DNA from: Pseudoramibacter alactolyticus
Lineage (GTDB): Bacteria; Bacillota; Clostridia; Eubacteriales; Eubacteriaceae
Length of the DNA: 64,000 bases
Assembly: GCF_050908235.1 (NCBI RefSeq)
Contig: NZ_CP194340.1
Direction: 5' to 3' (one strand)
Part shown: one piece after another, positions 16,966-26,700 of the stretch
Layout: the number at the start of each line of letters is the position of its first letter
Numbering within the stretch: position 1 is the first letter of the stretch
Translations under genes and position numbers: made by a program
The notes under the pieces: model-generated
The model's input: the letters and a program-made list of their open reading frames with translations, nothing else
What the model was told of the DNA's origin: nothing
Database searches by the model: none

Positions 16966-17760
16966 ATGATCGATATGCATAATCATGTGCTTTACGGCGT
17001 GGATGACGGTGCGGAAAATCTGGCGGACAGCCTCGCCATGATCGAAAAGGCGGTGTCCCTGGGGTTTGACACGCTGGTGCTGACACCCCATTACATGACG
17101 TATCGCGGTTATACGGCCGCACCGGCGCTTTGTGATCGGCGCATGGCCGAGATCGAGACGGCCCTGCTCAAAGACAAGGTGCCCGTCAGGCTGATTGCCG
17201 GCAACGAGTTGCTCTACGATTACGATCTGGTGCGGGTTTTTGGCGCGGGAAAGTTTCGGACCATCGGTGCGACGGATTATTATCTGATCGAGACGACACG
17301 TCAGGGCGGCTCAGCGCTGGCCCTTCAGAACTTTATGCATCGGCTGCATCAGATGGGCAAAAAGACGATTTTGGCGCATCCCGAGCGCTATGACTTTGTG
17401 CAGGACGATCCCAATGTGCTTTTGGATTTTATGGCGGCGGGCACTTTGATTCAGGGCAATTACCTGAGCCTGCTGGATTATTACGACCACACGGCGACGG
17501 CGACGCTTAAAATCATGCTGGAACACCAGATGGTGCAGCTAATGGCCAGCGACGCCCATCAGGTGGAGGGCTATGCCCTTTATCCCGAAGCGGCGGCGGT
17601 CGGCGGGCAGCTGATCGGGAAGGATGCCTGGCAGCGCCTGATGACGGACCATCCCCGGGCGGTGTTGGCTAATGGGTGCATTGCCGCCGAGCCCATGCCC
17701 TATAAAAAACCGGCCGCTAAAACGGCAATCGGCAATCCCGGCGGCTGGATTTCATGGTGA
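16966..17760 (+). CDS. CpsB/CapC-type PHP-domain tyrosine-protein phosphatase
   Basis: A 264-residue metal-dependent phosphatase of the PHP superfamily, the type that dephosphorylates bacterial tyrosine kinases controlling capsule or exopolysaccharide export. It starts MIDMHNHVLYGVDDGAE, giving the first metal ligands (H5, H7), followed by LTPHYM, LAHPERY and MASDAHQVEG with further His/Asp ligands. Length and motif order match YwqE/CpsB. No polysaccharide or BY-kinase genes are near, so the target is unknown. AAAGAGGTGAG precedes the ATG. It may be co-transcribed with recD2-comFC (28-base gap). Confidence 0.83.
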   Translation: MIDMHNHVLYGVDDGAENLADSLAMIEKAVSLGFDTLVLTPHYMTYRGYTAAPALCDRRMAEIETALLKDKVPVRLIAGNELLYDYDLVRVFGAGKFRTIGATDYYLIETTRQGGSALALQNFMHRLHQMGKKTILAHPERYDFVQDDPNVLLDFMAAGTLIQGNYLSLLDYYDHTATATLKIMLEHQMVQLMASDAHQVEGYALYPEAAAVGGQLIGKDAWQRLMTDHPRAVLANGCIAAEPMPYKKPAAKTAIGNPGGWISW

Positions 17761-17833
17761 GCGGATCATGACGGGTCTTTGAAGGCCTTTGGGTGATGCC
17801 TTTGCAGAACCGAGACGCATCCGACGCTCTTTT

Positions 17834-17857
17834 GCCCCTTTGCGGGGCTTCTTTTTT
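17834..17857 (+). terminator. Probable terminator
   Basis: GCCCC and GGGGC form a short stem followed by TTCTTTTTTT, after the phosphatase gene. The 268-base gap to murB holds only this and a TATAAT at 17993, a likely -10 box for murB. Confidence 0.65.
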
Positions 17858-18028
17858 TGCCGGGTATTTTTGCGATCCGTCAGCCGATATGCGGACGACC
17901 AGGGAGCGGCGGGATCAGTGTTTTGGCTGTGAAAGCAAAAGCCGGCATCGGCAGGGCGGCGGCCGTTTAATTTTCCATTAAACTCACGATGCTATAATAC
18001 TTAACTAATCATCCAGAGGAGAAGAACT

Positions 18029-18949
18029 TTGAATAAACAAACCATTCGCGATCGCCTGATGTCGCTTTTGGGCAGCGATCACGTTTTAACCGATACGTTG
18101 ATGAAAGATCACACTTCGTTTCGCGTCGGCGGGCCGGCGGATTTTCTGGTGCGGCCGGAAACCATCGAGCAATTTATCGATGTGATGTGCTTTTGCCGGA
18201 CCGAAAAAATTCCGTCCTATCTCATCGGCAACGGCTCCAATTTATTGGTGCGGGACGGTGGCTTCCGGGGCGTTATCATTCAGACCCGGGGGATGGATCA
18301 GATCGTTACGAGCGGAGATCGGGTCACGGTTTATGCCGGGGCGCTTCTGCGCAGGGTCGCGGCCGAAGCGCTGGCGCATGGGCTTTCAGGCATGGAGTTT
18401 GCCGCGGGTATTCCCGGCTCGATGGGGGGCGCCATTGTGATGAATGCTGGAGCCTACGGCGGCGAAATGAAGGACATTGTCGAATCGATCACCGTGCTCA
18501 CGGAGACAGGCAATCTCAGGACCATCGCCGGCGCGGACTGCGATTTCGGTTACCGGCACAGTGTGGTGCAGGATTACGATTGGATCGTGGTGAGTACGGT
18601 ACTGAAGCTTGCGGCGGGGGATCCGGAAGCAATTGCGGCCAGGATGAAGGATTTCAACCGGCGGCGGCGGGACAAACAGCCACTGAATTTCCCCAGCGCG
18701 GGGAGCACCTTCCGGCGGCCGGAGGGGCATTTCGCCGGCAAGCTCATCCAGGATGCGGGCATGAAGGGGTATCGCGTCGGCGGCGCCCAGGTCAGCGAAA
18801 AGCACAGCGGCTTTGTGATCAATGCCGATAATGCCACGGCGGCGGATATCCTCGCGTTGATCGGTCAGGTGCAGGCGGCGGTGCGCGACCGGTTCGGCGT
18901 TGAGCTCAAAACCGAGGTGATCACCATCGGGGAAGAGGCCGCTTTGTGA
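18029..18949 (+). CDS. murB: UDP-N-acetylenolpyruvoylglucosamine reductase
   Basis: MurB reduces UDP-GlcNAc-enolpyruvate to UDP-MurNAc with NADPH, using bound FAD. The 306-residue type II-like enzyme has the FAD-binding segment LIGNGSNLLVRDGGFRG, the AAGIPGSMGGAIVMNAGAYG loop, and the catalytic serine region FPSAGSTFRRP. A C-terminal Glu lies in LKTEVITIG. It starts at TTG behind AGAGGAGAAG, and a TATAAT at 17993 may be its -10 box. It heads the set murB-PHP-rapZ-yvcK-whiA with overlapping junctions, typical for Firmicutes and linking cell-wall synthesis with carbon control. Confidence 0.95.
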   Translation: MNKQTIRDRLMSLLGSDHVLTDTLMKDHTSFRVGGPADFLVRPETIEQFIDVMCFCRTEKIPSYLIGNGSNLLVRDGGFRGVIIQTRGMDQIVTSGDRVTVYAGALLRRVAAEALAHGLSGMEFAAGIPGSMGGAIVMNAGAYGGEMKDIVESITVLTETGNLRTIAGADCDFGYRHSVVQDYDWIVVSTVLKLAAGDPEAIAARMKDFNRRRRDKQPLNFPSAGSTFRRPEGHFAGKLIQDAGMKGYRVGGAQVSEKHSGFVINADNATAADILALIGQVQAAVRDRFGVELKTEVITIGEEAAL

Positions 18950-19716
18950 GAATCACAGCCGATCTGCACACCCATACGACCTTCAGCCACGGCAGGAACA
19001 CCATCGAAGAGATGGTGGATCGGGCCAGGGCTCTGGAGCTCGCGGCCATTGCGATCTCGGATCACGGGCGCTCTCACCCGCTTTACGGGGTCAAGCCCCG
19101 GCATTTCAGGAAAATGCGCGCCATCATTGACGATTTGAATGTGAAGTACGACGATATTCAAATTTATCTCTCGGTGGAGGCGAACATTATCGGGGCGGAC
19201 GGGACCATCGATATTGGTGAGGAAGAGCGGCGTTACTGCGATTTTATTTATGCCGGGTACCACTGGGTGTATGTCCCCAAGGGTTTTCGCGATTTTTTCA
19301 CTTTGAAACTGCGCAATTATCTGACGCGGATTTGCCCCTGGATGACAAAGCGCACCCGAGCGGCAAACACGCGGTGTTACCTCGCGATGTTAGACCGCTA
19401 CGATCTGAAGATGATCACCCATCCCGGGGACAAGTGCCCCATCGATGTGGTAGCAGTGGCGAAAAAAGCCGCCGAGAAGCATGTGATTTTGGAAATCAAT
19501 CCCCGGCATCATCATTTGAATGCGGAAGAACTGCGGCAGGTGATGGGCTTCAGCGGGCGATTTGCCATCAATTCCGACGCGCATAGCGTCGATCGGGTGG
19601 CCGATGTGGCCCCGGCAATTGACGCGGCGATGGCGGCCGGCGTGCCGGTGGCGCAGATTGTCAATGCAGAAGCGTCGGGCCGCGCTGCTGAAAAATCAGA
19701 AAGAAAACTAAAATGA
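18946..19716 (+). CDS. PHP domain phosphoesterase
   Basis: A 256-residue PHP-family hydrolase related to histidinol phosphatase and the YcdX group. The metal-binding motifs are DLHTHTTFSHG near residue 6, ISDHGRSH near 38, an Arg/Lys-rich middle, MITHPGD near 160 and INSDAHSV near 207, so all main ligand positions seem kept. It starts with a GTG overlapping the murB stop by four bases and its stop overlaps rapZ, which implies tight translational coupling. The substrate is unknown; a nucleotide or sugar phosphate is plausible. Confidence 0.82.
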   Translation: MRITADLHTHTTFSHGRNTIEEMVDRARALELAAIAISDHGRSHPLYGVKPRHFRKMRAIIDDLNVKYDDIQIYLSVEANIIGADGTIDIGEEERRYCDFIYAGYHWVYVPKGFRDFFTLKLRNYLTRICPWMTKRTRAANTRCYLAMLDRYDLKMITHPGDKCPIDVVAVAKKAAEKHVILEINPRHHHLNAEELRQVMGFSGRFAINSDAHSVDRVADVAPAIDAAMAAGVPVAQIVNAEASGRAAEKSERKLK

Positions 19717-20585
19717 AAACTTTAATTGTGACCGGCTTGTCCGGTGCCGGCAAATCTATGGCCATCGATATTATCGAAGATGCCGGTTTTTTTTGTGTCG
19801 ACAACGTGCCGGTGCATTTGGTGGCAACCTTTGTGGGACTTTGCCGGTCCGGTGATTCAGAGATCGAGAAACTCGCGGTGGTCACCGATATTCGCAGCAG
19901 CATGAACAGCGCGAATTTTCAGGGGCTTTTTAAGCAGATGCACCGTGATCTGTCCGAGGTAGAGGTGCTTTTTTTCGAAGCCGACGCCGAGGTGCTCGTG
20001 CGCCGTTATCAGGAATCCCGGCGAAGACATCCGCTGCTTGCCCAGGCGGGCGGACTTTTGGCGGCGATCCAGCTGGAAAGAGACCATTTGGCGCCGATCC
20101 GCGAACAGGCGGACTATATTATCGACACGACGGATTTAAAGCTGGCCGATCTGAAGCACCGCATTTTATCGCTGCTCGAGCGGGAAAAGCTGAGCGCAAC
20201 CATTCAGGTCAAGCTCATGTCCTTCGGCTATAAATATGGGGTGCCGATTTCGGCGGATTTCATCTTCGACGCGCGGTTTCTGCCTAATCCCTTCTATAAA
20301 AAAGAGCTGCGTCATCTGACCGGCGAAGACCGGGCGGTGCGGGATTATGTGATGGGATTCCCGGCGGCCCAAGATTATTTTGAGCGGCTGAAAGCGCTGA
20401 TCGCCAGCGTGATTCCCTATTACGAAGATGTGAACAAGGGCTATGTCGAGATTGCCGTGGGCTGCACCGGTGGTCAACACCGCTCGGTGACTTTTGCCTG
20501 CCTGCTGGCATCAGCACTGCGGGCGCAGGGCTTTGATACGCAAATCACCCATCGGGATATCGGGAAGGATCGGGAAAAAAGATAA
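19713..20585 (+). CDS. rapZ: RNase adapter / nucleotide-binding protein RapZ
   Basis: A 290-residue P-loop protein (YvcJ/RapZ). In enterobacteria it directs RNase E to the GlmZ small RNA and senses glucosamine-6-phosphate; in Firmicutes the role is less clear. It shows Walker A TGLSGAGKS at residues 7-15, the CVDNVP motif at about 29-34, and the C-terminal domain with GVPISADFIFDARFLPNPF and GCTGGQHRSV. It is the first gene of the conserved rapZ-yvcK-whiA trio and overlaps the PHP gene by four bases. Confidence 0.95.
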   Translation: MKTLIVTGLSGAGKSMAIDIIEDAGFFCVDNVPVHLVATFVGLCRSGDSEIEKLAVVTDIRSSMNSANFQGLFKQMHRDLSEVEVLFFEADAEVLVRRYQESRRRHPLLAQAGGLLAAIQLERDHLAPIREQADYIIDTTDLKLADLKHRILSLLEREKLSATIQVKLMSFGYKYGVPISADFIFDARFLPNPFYKKELRHLTGEDRAVRDYVMGFPAAQDYFERLKALIASVIPYYEDVNKGYVEIAVGCTGGQHRSVTFACLLASALRAQGFDTQITHRDIGKDREKR

Positions 20586-20644
20586 AAAGCGTGTCCGTTT
20601 TTGAGGGACAGGGGCTATTCTGCAATGAAGAAAAGGAGAGGCCT

Positions 20645-21724
20645 ATGGAAATTAAAGAATACATCCGCGAGTTTTCGCTGAAAGATGTGGTGCGGGTGCG
20701 CAATCCGAAGGTGGTGGCCTTCGGCGGCGGCACCGGTCTTTCGGTGATTCTGCGCGGACTTAAAAAATACACGAACCGGCTGACGGCGGTGGTGACCGTC
20801 GGCGACGACGGCGGCAGCTCCGGTATGCTGCGTGAAGATCTGGGAATTTTGCCGCCGGGAGACATTCGCAACTGCATTCTGGCCCTGGCCGACGACGAGG
20901 GTGTCATGAATGATCTCTTTAACTATCGCTTCGATAAAGGTGGTTTGGCAGGGCACAGCTTCGGCAATTTGTTTCTCGCGGCGATGACGGGTATCAGCAG
21001 CGATTTTTACGACGCGATTGTCCGCACGTCGGACGTCCTGCAGATCACCGGGACGGTGCTGCCGGTCACCCTGGATGAGATGGTGCTGATGGGCGAGCTT
21101 AAGGACGGCACCCTGGTGGAGGGCGAGTCGGAAATTCCCCGGGCATCGGCCAAATCGGGCAGTCCCATCGCCAAGATGCACCTGAAGCATTCAGCGGCGG
21201 CATTGCCGGAGACGCTGGATGCTATCAAGGCGGCGGACATCATCATCATGGGACCGGGCAGCCTTTACACCAGCATCATTCCCCATTTGTTGGTGGACGG
21301 CATCGAGGAAACCATTCTCGCCAGCACGGCCAAGAAATTTTATGTGGGCAATATCATGATGCAGCCGGGGGAAACCCTGGGCTATACGCAGGCCGATCAC
21401 CTGCTGGCCATCGAGCATCAGCAGCGCCACGGCGGGCAGGGGGCGCTCTTTGATTATGTGATTGCCAACGACGGTGTGCTCGACAAAGCCATGGCGGTAC
21501 GTTACCGGAAGATCGGATCGCGCCAGGTGCTGGTGGGCGAGCATCTGCCGGCCTATGAATATATCTGCGACAATTTTGTGATTCAAAAGGATCGGAAGGT
21601 GCGTCACGACGCGGATCGGTTAGCCAAGCAGATTTTTGAAATTTATATGGGCGGAGGCAGCCATGAGTTTTTCCACGGAGGTCAAGGGAGAATTGTGCCA
21701 CTTGCCGATGACGGATCCCGGTGA
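20645..21724 (+). CDS. yvcK: YvcK family gluconeogenesis factor
   Basis: YvcK-type proteins bind UDP-sugars and are needed for growth on gluconeogenic carbon and for normal cell shape. The 359-residue protein is related to the CofD fold and shows VVAFGGGTGLSVILRGLK near residue 20, TVGDDGGSSGMLRE near 48, GPGSLYTSIIPHLLV near 205 and the expected C-terminal region. I start at ATG 20645, preceded by AAAGGAGAG; the frame extends 54 bases upstream without a site. Its 3' end overlaps whiA by 62 bases. Confidence 0.94.
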   Translation: MEIKEYIREFSLKDVVRVRNPKVVAFGGGTGLSVILRGLKKYTNRLTAVVTVGDDGGSSGMLREDLGILPPGDIRNCILALADDEGVMNDLFNYRFDKGGLAGHSFGNLFLAAMTGISSDFYDAIVRTSDVLQITGTVLPVTLDEMVLMGELKDGTLVEGESEIPRASAKSGSPIAKMHLKHSAAALPETLDAIKAADIIIMGPGSLYTSIIPHLLVDGIEETILASTAKKFYVGNIMMQPGETLGYTQADHLLAIEHQQRHGGQGALFDYVIANDGVLDKAMAVRYRKIGSRQVLVGEHLPAYEYICDNFVIQKDRKVRHDADRLAKQIFEIYMGGGSHEFFHGGQGRIVPLADDGSR

Positions 21725-22571
21725 GAACCGGGCGGAGCTTGCCGGCCTTTTGGCGACGGCGGCGATCGCAAATGCGGTGCTTAAATTCGTGACGGAGAGT
21801 GCGTTTGTGGCCGGCCGATTGCGCAAGCTCAGCCGCGCGCTTTATGGCGATGGCGGTTTGACCCTGGATTTTGACGGGGAGCGGCCGGGCGGCCGGCGCC
21901 GACTGTACCGCATCGGCTGCGAGGACGCGGCGCAGGTGCAGAGGATCTGCCGGGACTGCCGCATTGGCGAAGGCGGGCGCATCGCGAAGGTACCGCCGTA
22001 TTTTCTCGCGCATCAAAAACATCTGAAGGCTTATCTGCGGGGGGTGTTTCTGGGCTCGGGCTCCATCACCGATCCGAAAAAGGATTACCATCTGGAGATT
22101 GTCCACAAATGTGCGTCCCTGCTTGAATCGATGGTGGCGATTTTAACGGGTTACGATATTAAGGCGAAACTGCACCGGCGCGGCGGCGATTGTGTGCTCT
22201 ATTTGAAGGAAAGCGGGAGCATCGCCGATTTCCTCGGGCTCGTCGGGGCGCATAAGGCCATGCTGCGCCTTGAGGATCTGAAGATCGTGCGGGGGATGCG
22301 CAATGATGTGAATCGCCAGGTGAACTGCGATGTGGCCAACCTGCACAAGACGACGACGGCGGCCCAGTCTCAGATCGATGTGATCCGTCGGATCGACGAC
22401 GCGGTGGGCATTGCCCAGTTGCCGCCGGATTTGAAACAGCTGGCGGCCCTGCGGTTGGAGAATCCGGATTATTCGCTTAAGGAATTGGGCGAGCAGATGG
22501 ATCCGCCCATGCCGAAGTCGGCGGTGAATTACCGCCTGAATAAACTCAAAAAAATGGCCCGGGAGATTTGA
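21663..22571 (+). CDS. whiA: DNA-binding protein WhiA
   Basis: WhiA combines an N-terminal fold related to LAGLIDADG homing endonucleases, without nuclease function, with a C-terminal helix-turn-helix. It controls sporulation in actinomycetes and affects division and metabolism in Firmicutes. The 302-residue protein starts MSFSTEVKGEL with GGAGG just upstream. It has the YLRGVFLGSGSITDPKK segment near residue 125 and the DNA-binding end YSLKELGEQM...SAVNYRLNKLKK. It ends the murB-to-whiA unit. Confidence 0.95.
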   Translation: MSFSTEVKGELCHLPMTDPGENRAELAGLLATAAIANAVLKFVTESAFVAGRLRKLSRALYGDGGLTLDFDGERPGGRRRLYRIGCEDAAQVQRICRDCRIGEGGRIAKVPPYFLAHQKHLKAYLRGVFLGSGSITDPKKDYHLEIVHKCASLLESMVAILTGYDIKAKLHRRGGDCVLYLKESGSIADFLGLVGAHKAMLRLEDLKIVRGMRNDVNRQVNCDVANLHKTTTAAQSQIDVIRRIDDAVGIAQLPPDLKQLAALRLENPDYSLKELGEQMDPPMPKSAVNYRLNKLKKMAREI

Positions 22572-22604
22572 TTCCGGGCTTTTTCAACGCCTCGAGGCGC
22601 GCGT

Positions 22605-22637
22605 AAAAAACGACCTGCCATCGGCAGGTCGTTTTTT
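22605..22637. terminator. Bidirectional terminator between whiA and the metallo-hydrolase
   Basis: AAAAAACGACCTGCC/GGCAGGTCGTTTTTT with a three-base loop serves both converging genes. Confidence 0.92.
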
Positions 22638-22642
22638 AATGC

Positions 22643-23359
22643 TTAATCTTCATAGATGATTTCGTTGCGGTCGTGAATGTCGCACACCGCGACGGCTTTA
22701 CCGAAGAGGGCATTTTTTGTGTTGTTAATCACATCGTATCGGTCCCAAAAATGCATGGGCACAAGCACTTTGGGCGCAAGCGCCTCGGCAAAATAAACGG
22801 CGGCTTTGGTGGCCGAGCGGCCCAGCCGGGAATCGACGGGGACAAAAGCGGCGTCAATTTGAAGCCCTTCTCTTTCGCAATGGGCCTTGATTTTGGTGAT
22901 TTCGGTCTTGTAATCCGCTTCTTCGGCCGCGGGATCAATCTCCGGGCGTTCTTCCGCGCTCCAGTCCCACCAGTTGAGATCGCCGGCGTGGAAAATGGTT
23001 TTGCCCTCCGCCTGAACGAGGAAAGACACGCCCAGATCGGTGGAGCCAAAGGTATCGATGACCACTTCACCGCATTGCTCGTCGGTATAGGTCAGGTGAT
23101 CGTAGGGCTTCACAAAGGTGGTGCGTTTGCCGCCGCGTTTGGTGATGTCGTCGCTCAGAATATAGTGGCCGTTGTAGTCGCTGCTGTAGTTATAGATAAT
23201 TTGTGAAAAATGGTCGGTGTGGCTGTGGGTCGCGAAGAAATAATTCTGGTGGCCCTTGTGCAGAAACTGCGGCTGAATATAGGTGATGGCGTCGAAGACG
23301 AAAGTGTTTTTGTCCAGTTCGACAACAAACCCCGAATGATGCAGATAAATGATTTTCAT
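22643..23359 (-). CDS. MBL-fold metallo-hydrolase
   Basis: A 238-residue metallo-beta-lactamase-fold protein. It has an N-terminal hydrophobic strand (SGFVVEL), the metal-binding motif THSHTDHFS near residue 45, a GSTDLGVSFLV strand, FHAGDLNWWDW with the third ligand region, and MHFWDRYDV near the C-terminus with the final His. It resembles the small UlaG-like/hypothetical hydrolases of Clostridia, for which no substrate is established. It has its own unit opposite to the flanking forward genes, with AGGATCC before the ATG. Confidence 0.8.
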   Translation of the reverse strand: MKIIYLHHSGFVVELDKNTFVFDAITYIQPQFLHKGHQNYFFATHSHTDHFSQIIYNYSSDYNGHYILSDDITKRGGKRTTFVKPYDHLTYTDEQCGEVVIDTFGSTDLGVSFLVQAEGKTIFHAGDLNWWDWSAEERPEIDPAAEEADYKTEITKIKAHCEREGLQIDAAFVPVDSRLGRSATKAAVYFAEALAPKVLVPMHFWDRYDVINNTKNALFGKAVAVCDIHDRNEIIYED

Positions 23360-23650
23360 AGGATCCTCCCGAATCGTTTTTTGGCTGCTGATGGATAAAT
23401 TACCATCATTATATCAGCTTTTGTCCGGAAATAAAGGCAGAAATTTTGGCAATGGGCGTAATAATTCAGCAAGAGGACTAAAAAGTACAGGCCACGGCGG
23501 CGGCATCCAGCGGACGCGCGGAATGGCCCTGCAATGGCGGGCCGAAACCGGCATAAGCTGCGGGCATCAGGCGCTGAAGATCGGCATTTGACGTGGCGAT
23601 TCACACAAGCGCAGAGCGACGAAGCTCCGTGTTTATAATTTTGAAAATAG
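23360..23650. other. Intergenic region without a recognised gene
   Basis: Divergent spacer between the reverse metallo-hydrolase and purL. Short frames exist on both strands but have no ribosome-binding site or recognisable protein. No riboswitch-like core was found. Confidence 0.5.
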
Positions 23651-23679
23651 TTGAAAAAAATCGCAAAAAGAGATACAAT
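23651..23679 (+). promoter_or_regulatory. Promoter of the purine operon
   Basis: TTGAAA at 23651, 17-base spacer, TACAAT at 23674, in a very A-rich stretch just before purL. The leader is only about 30 bases, which leaves no room for a guanine riboswitch. Confidence 0.75.
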
Positions 23680-23716
23680 AAAAAAATCAAAAATCCTTCA
23701 AAAAGGCGGTAAAGCA

Positions 23717-26700
23717 GTGATCAGACGATTCTACGTTGAAAAAAAGCCCGGATTTAACACGAAATCAGAGGCTTTGGCAATGACTTTCCGAAGAATTCTC
23801 GAATTGAAAAAACTTGAAAATATTCGGATTGTCTACCGTTATGATATCGAAGACCTCTCGGATGAAATCATGGAAAAGGTTATCAACACGATTCTCTCCG
23901 AACCCAATGTTGACAATGTGGCCGAACAGGCATTGTCGGTGGCGGCCGATGAACAGGTTTTTGCCATTGAGTTTCTGCCGGGTCAATACGACCAGCAGGG
24001 GGATTTTGCGGCGCAGTGCGTCCAGCTGCTGACCGGCAGCCGCCCCGCGATCAAAGTGGCACAATGCGTGGTGTTAAAGGGGGCGCTGACCGCCGATGAT
24101 GTTAACAAAATCAAACAATACATGATCAACCCTGTGGACTCGCGGGAAGCCGATTTGTCGCCGCGCACGACCTTAACGGATGCGCTTAAGACGCCGGCGT
24201 CGGTTGCGACGATACGGGGCTTTATTGATTACGACAGCGAAACCCTCGAAGCGTATCGCGGCGATATGGGCTTTGCGATGAGCCCGGCGGACATCAAAAT
24301 GGTGCAGGCCTATTTTCGCGACGACGAAAAGCGTGACCCGACGGTGACGGAACTGCGCGTGATTGACACTTATTGGTCGGATCACTGCCGCCACACCACC
24401 TTTGCGACCCATCTGAACGAAATTACTTTCGAAAAGGGTGAAATCAACGATGCAGTAGAAGCGGCCTTTGCCGACTACGACGTGACCCGGGACATGCTTT
24501 ACGGCGAGGCATCTACCCGTCCCATTACCCTGATGGATCTGGGGACCATCGGCGCCAAGGATGTGCGGGCGCGGGGACTTTTGCCGGATCTGGACGTATC
24601 GGAAGAAATCAACGCCTGCTCGGTGAACATCCAGGTGGATCATGACGGCCAGGACGAAGACTGGCTTTTGATGTTTAAAAACGAGACCCACAACCATCCG
24701 ACGGAAATTGAACCCTACGGCGGAGCGGCGACCTGCCTTGGCGGGGCCATCCGGGATCCGTTGTCCGGGCGCAGCTATGTATATCAGGCCATGCGCCTGA
24801 CGGGGGCCGGCGACGTGACAGCGCCCCTTTCCGAGACGCTGCCGGGCAAGTTGCCCCAGCGAAAAATCTCCCGGGAAGCAGCCGAAGGCTATTCTTCCTA
24901 CGGCAACCAGATCGGCCTGGCCACGGGCCAGGTGGTGGAGGTGCACGACCCGGGCTTTCTGGCCAAGCGCATGGAAGTCGGCGCGGTGATTGCCGCCGTG
25001 CCGAAGGAAAATGTGCGCCGGGAAACCCCGGAACCGGGGGATGCGATTTTGCTCGTTGGCGGGCGCACCGGCCGTGACGGCTGCGGCGGTGCGACAGGCT
25101 CCTCTAAGGCCCACACCGCAGAGTCCATCCACGAAAGCGGTGCCGAAGTTCAGAAGGGCAATCCTGTTGAAGAACGCAAAATTCAGCGTCTTTTCCGGAA
25201 TCCGGAGCTCGCACGGATGATCACCCGCTGCAACGACTTTGGTGCCGGCGGCGTGTCGGTGGCCATCGGGGAGCTGGCGGATTCGCTGGATATCGATCTC
25301 GACCGTGTGCCCAAGAAATACGAGGGGCTCGACGGGACGGAACTCGCTATTTCCGAATCCCAGGAACGTATGGCCGTGGTGGTCGCGCCCCAGGATGTGG
25401 ACCGCTTTATCGAGCTCGGTCACGAGGAAAATCTCGAGGTGACCCGGGTTGCCGCGGTGACGGATACCGGGCGGCTGCGGATGCACTGGCGCGGGGACGA
25501 AATCCTCAGCCTCTCCCGGGACTTTCTCAACACCAACGGGGCCGTCCAGCATGCGGATGTTTACGTGGCCGAGCCCGAAGCGCGGCCGGCTTTTGTGCCG
25601 ACGGGCGATATTGTGGCGCGCACCTTTGATTTGATGGGCGATTTGAACGTGGCGAGCCAGAAGGGCCTGGCTGAAATGTTCGACGCCACCATCGGCGCGG
25701 GCACGGTGACCATGCCCTTCGGCGGGTGTTATGCTTTGACGCCTCAGGGCGGGATGGCCGCCAAGATTCCGGTGGAACACGGCGACACCACCACCTGCTC
25801 GATCATGACTTATGGCTACAACCCTAAGCTGGCCGAATGGAGTCCCTTTCACGGTGCGGCCTCGGCGGTGATTGAGTCGCTGGCCAAGGTGGTGGCCATG
25901 GGCGGCGACTATCACAAGACGCGTTTATCCTTCCAGGAATACTTTGAACGTCTGGGAAATGATCCGCAAAAATGGGGGCGGCCCTTTGCGGCGCTCCTCG
26001 GCGCTTTCGGGGCGCAGAAGGCCATGGGGGTTTCCGCCATCGGCGGCAAGGACTCCATGTCCGGCACCTTTGAAGATCTGACGGTGCCGCCGACGCTCAT
26101 CTCCTTCGCGGTGACCGCAGACCAGGTGGCGCATGTGGTGACCAATGAGCTCAAACAGGCTGGCAGCAACCTTTATCTCTTTGATATTCCGCGGGACGAC
26201 AAGAGCCTGACCGACTATAAAGCGGCCGGCGAAATCTTCGATCGCGTCCGCGGTCTGGTCGAGAAGGAAGCCGTGCTTGCCGCAAAGGCAGTCGGGGAAT
26301 ACGGTCTGATGGAAACGCTGACCAAGATGGCCTTCGGCAACAAGATCGGCATTGAGCTGGCTGAAGATTTGTCAGAAGCGGCGCTCTTTGCGCCCAATCC
26401 CGGCAGTATCGTTGTCGAAACGGCGGAAACCCTTTCCGGCGTTAAAAGAATCGGGAAGACCATCGCGAGCCCGGCCATTGTGCAGGGCACCGTGACCATG
26501 GCCCTCGACGATTTAATCGTCGCTTATCAGAAGCCGCTGTGGGATGTGTATCCGGAAACCGTGAGCACCGGGGGCCCAGTGCAGGACGTGCTTTACGACC
26601 GCGGACCGGTGATTGCCAGCAGCAGTGAATTTGCGAAGCCGCGGGTATTCATTCCGGTGTTCCCGGGCAATAACTGCGAATACGATTCGGTGCGCGCCTT

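Noticed and set aside
17793..17981. 62-codon frame between the phosphatase and murB
   Set aside because: It spans a terminator, has no ribosome-binding site and no recognisable sequence.
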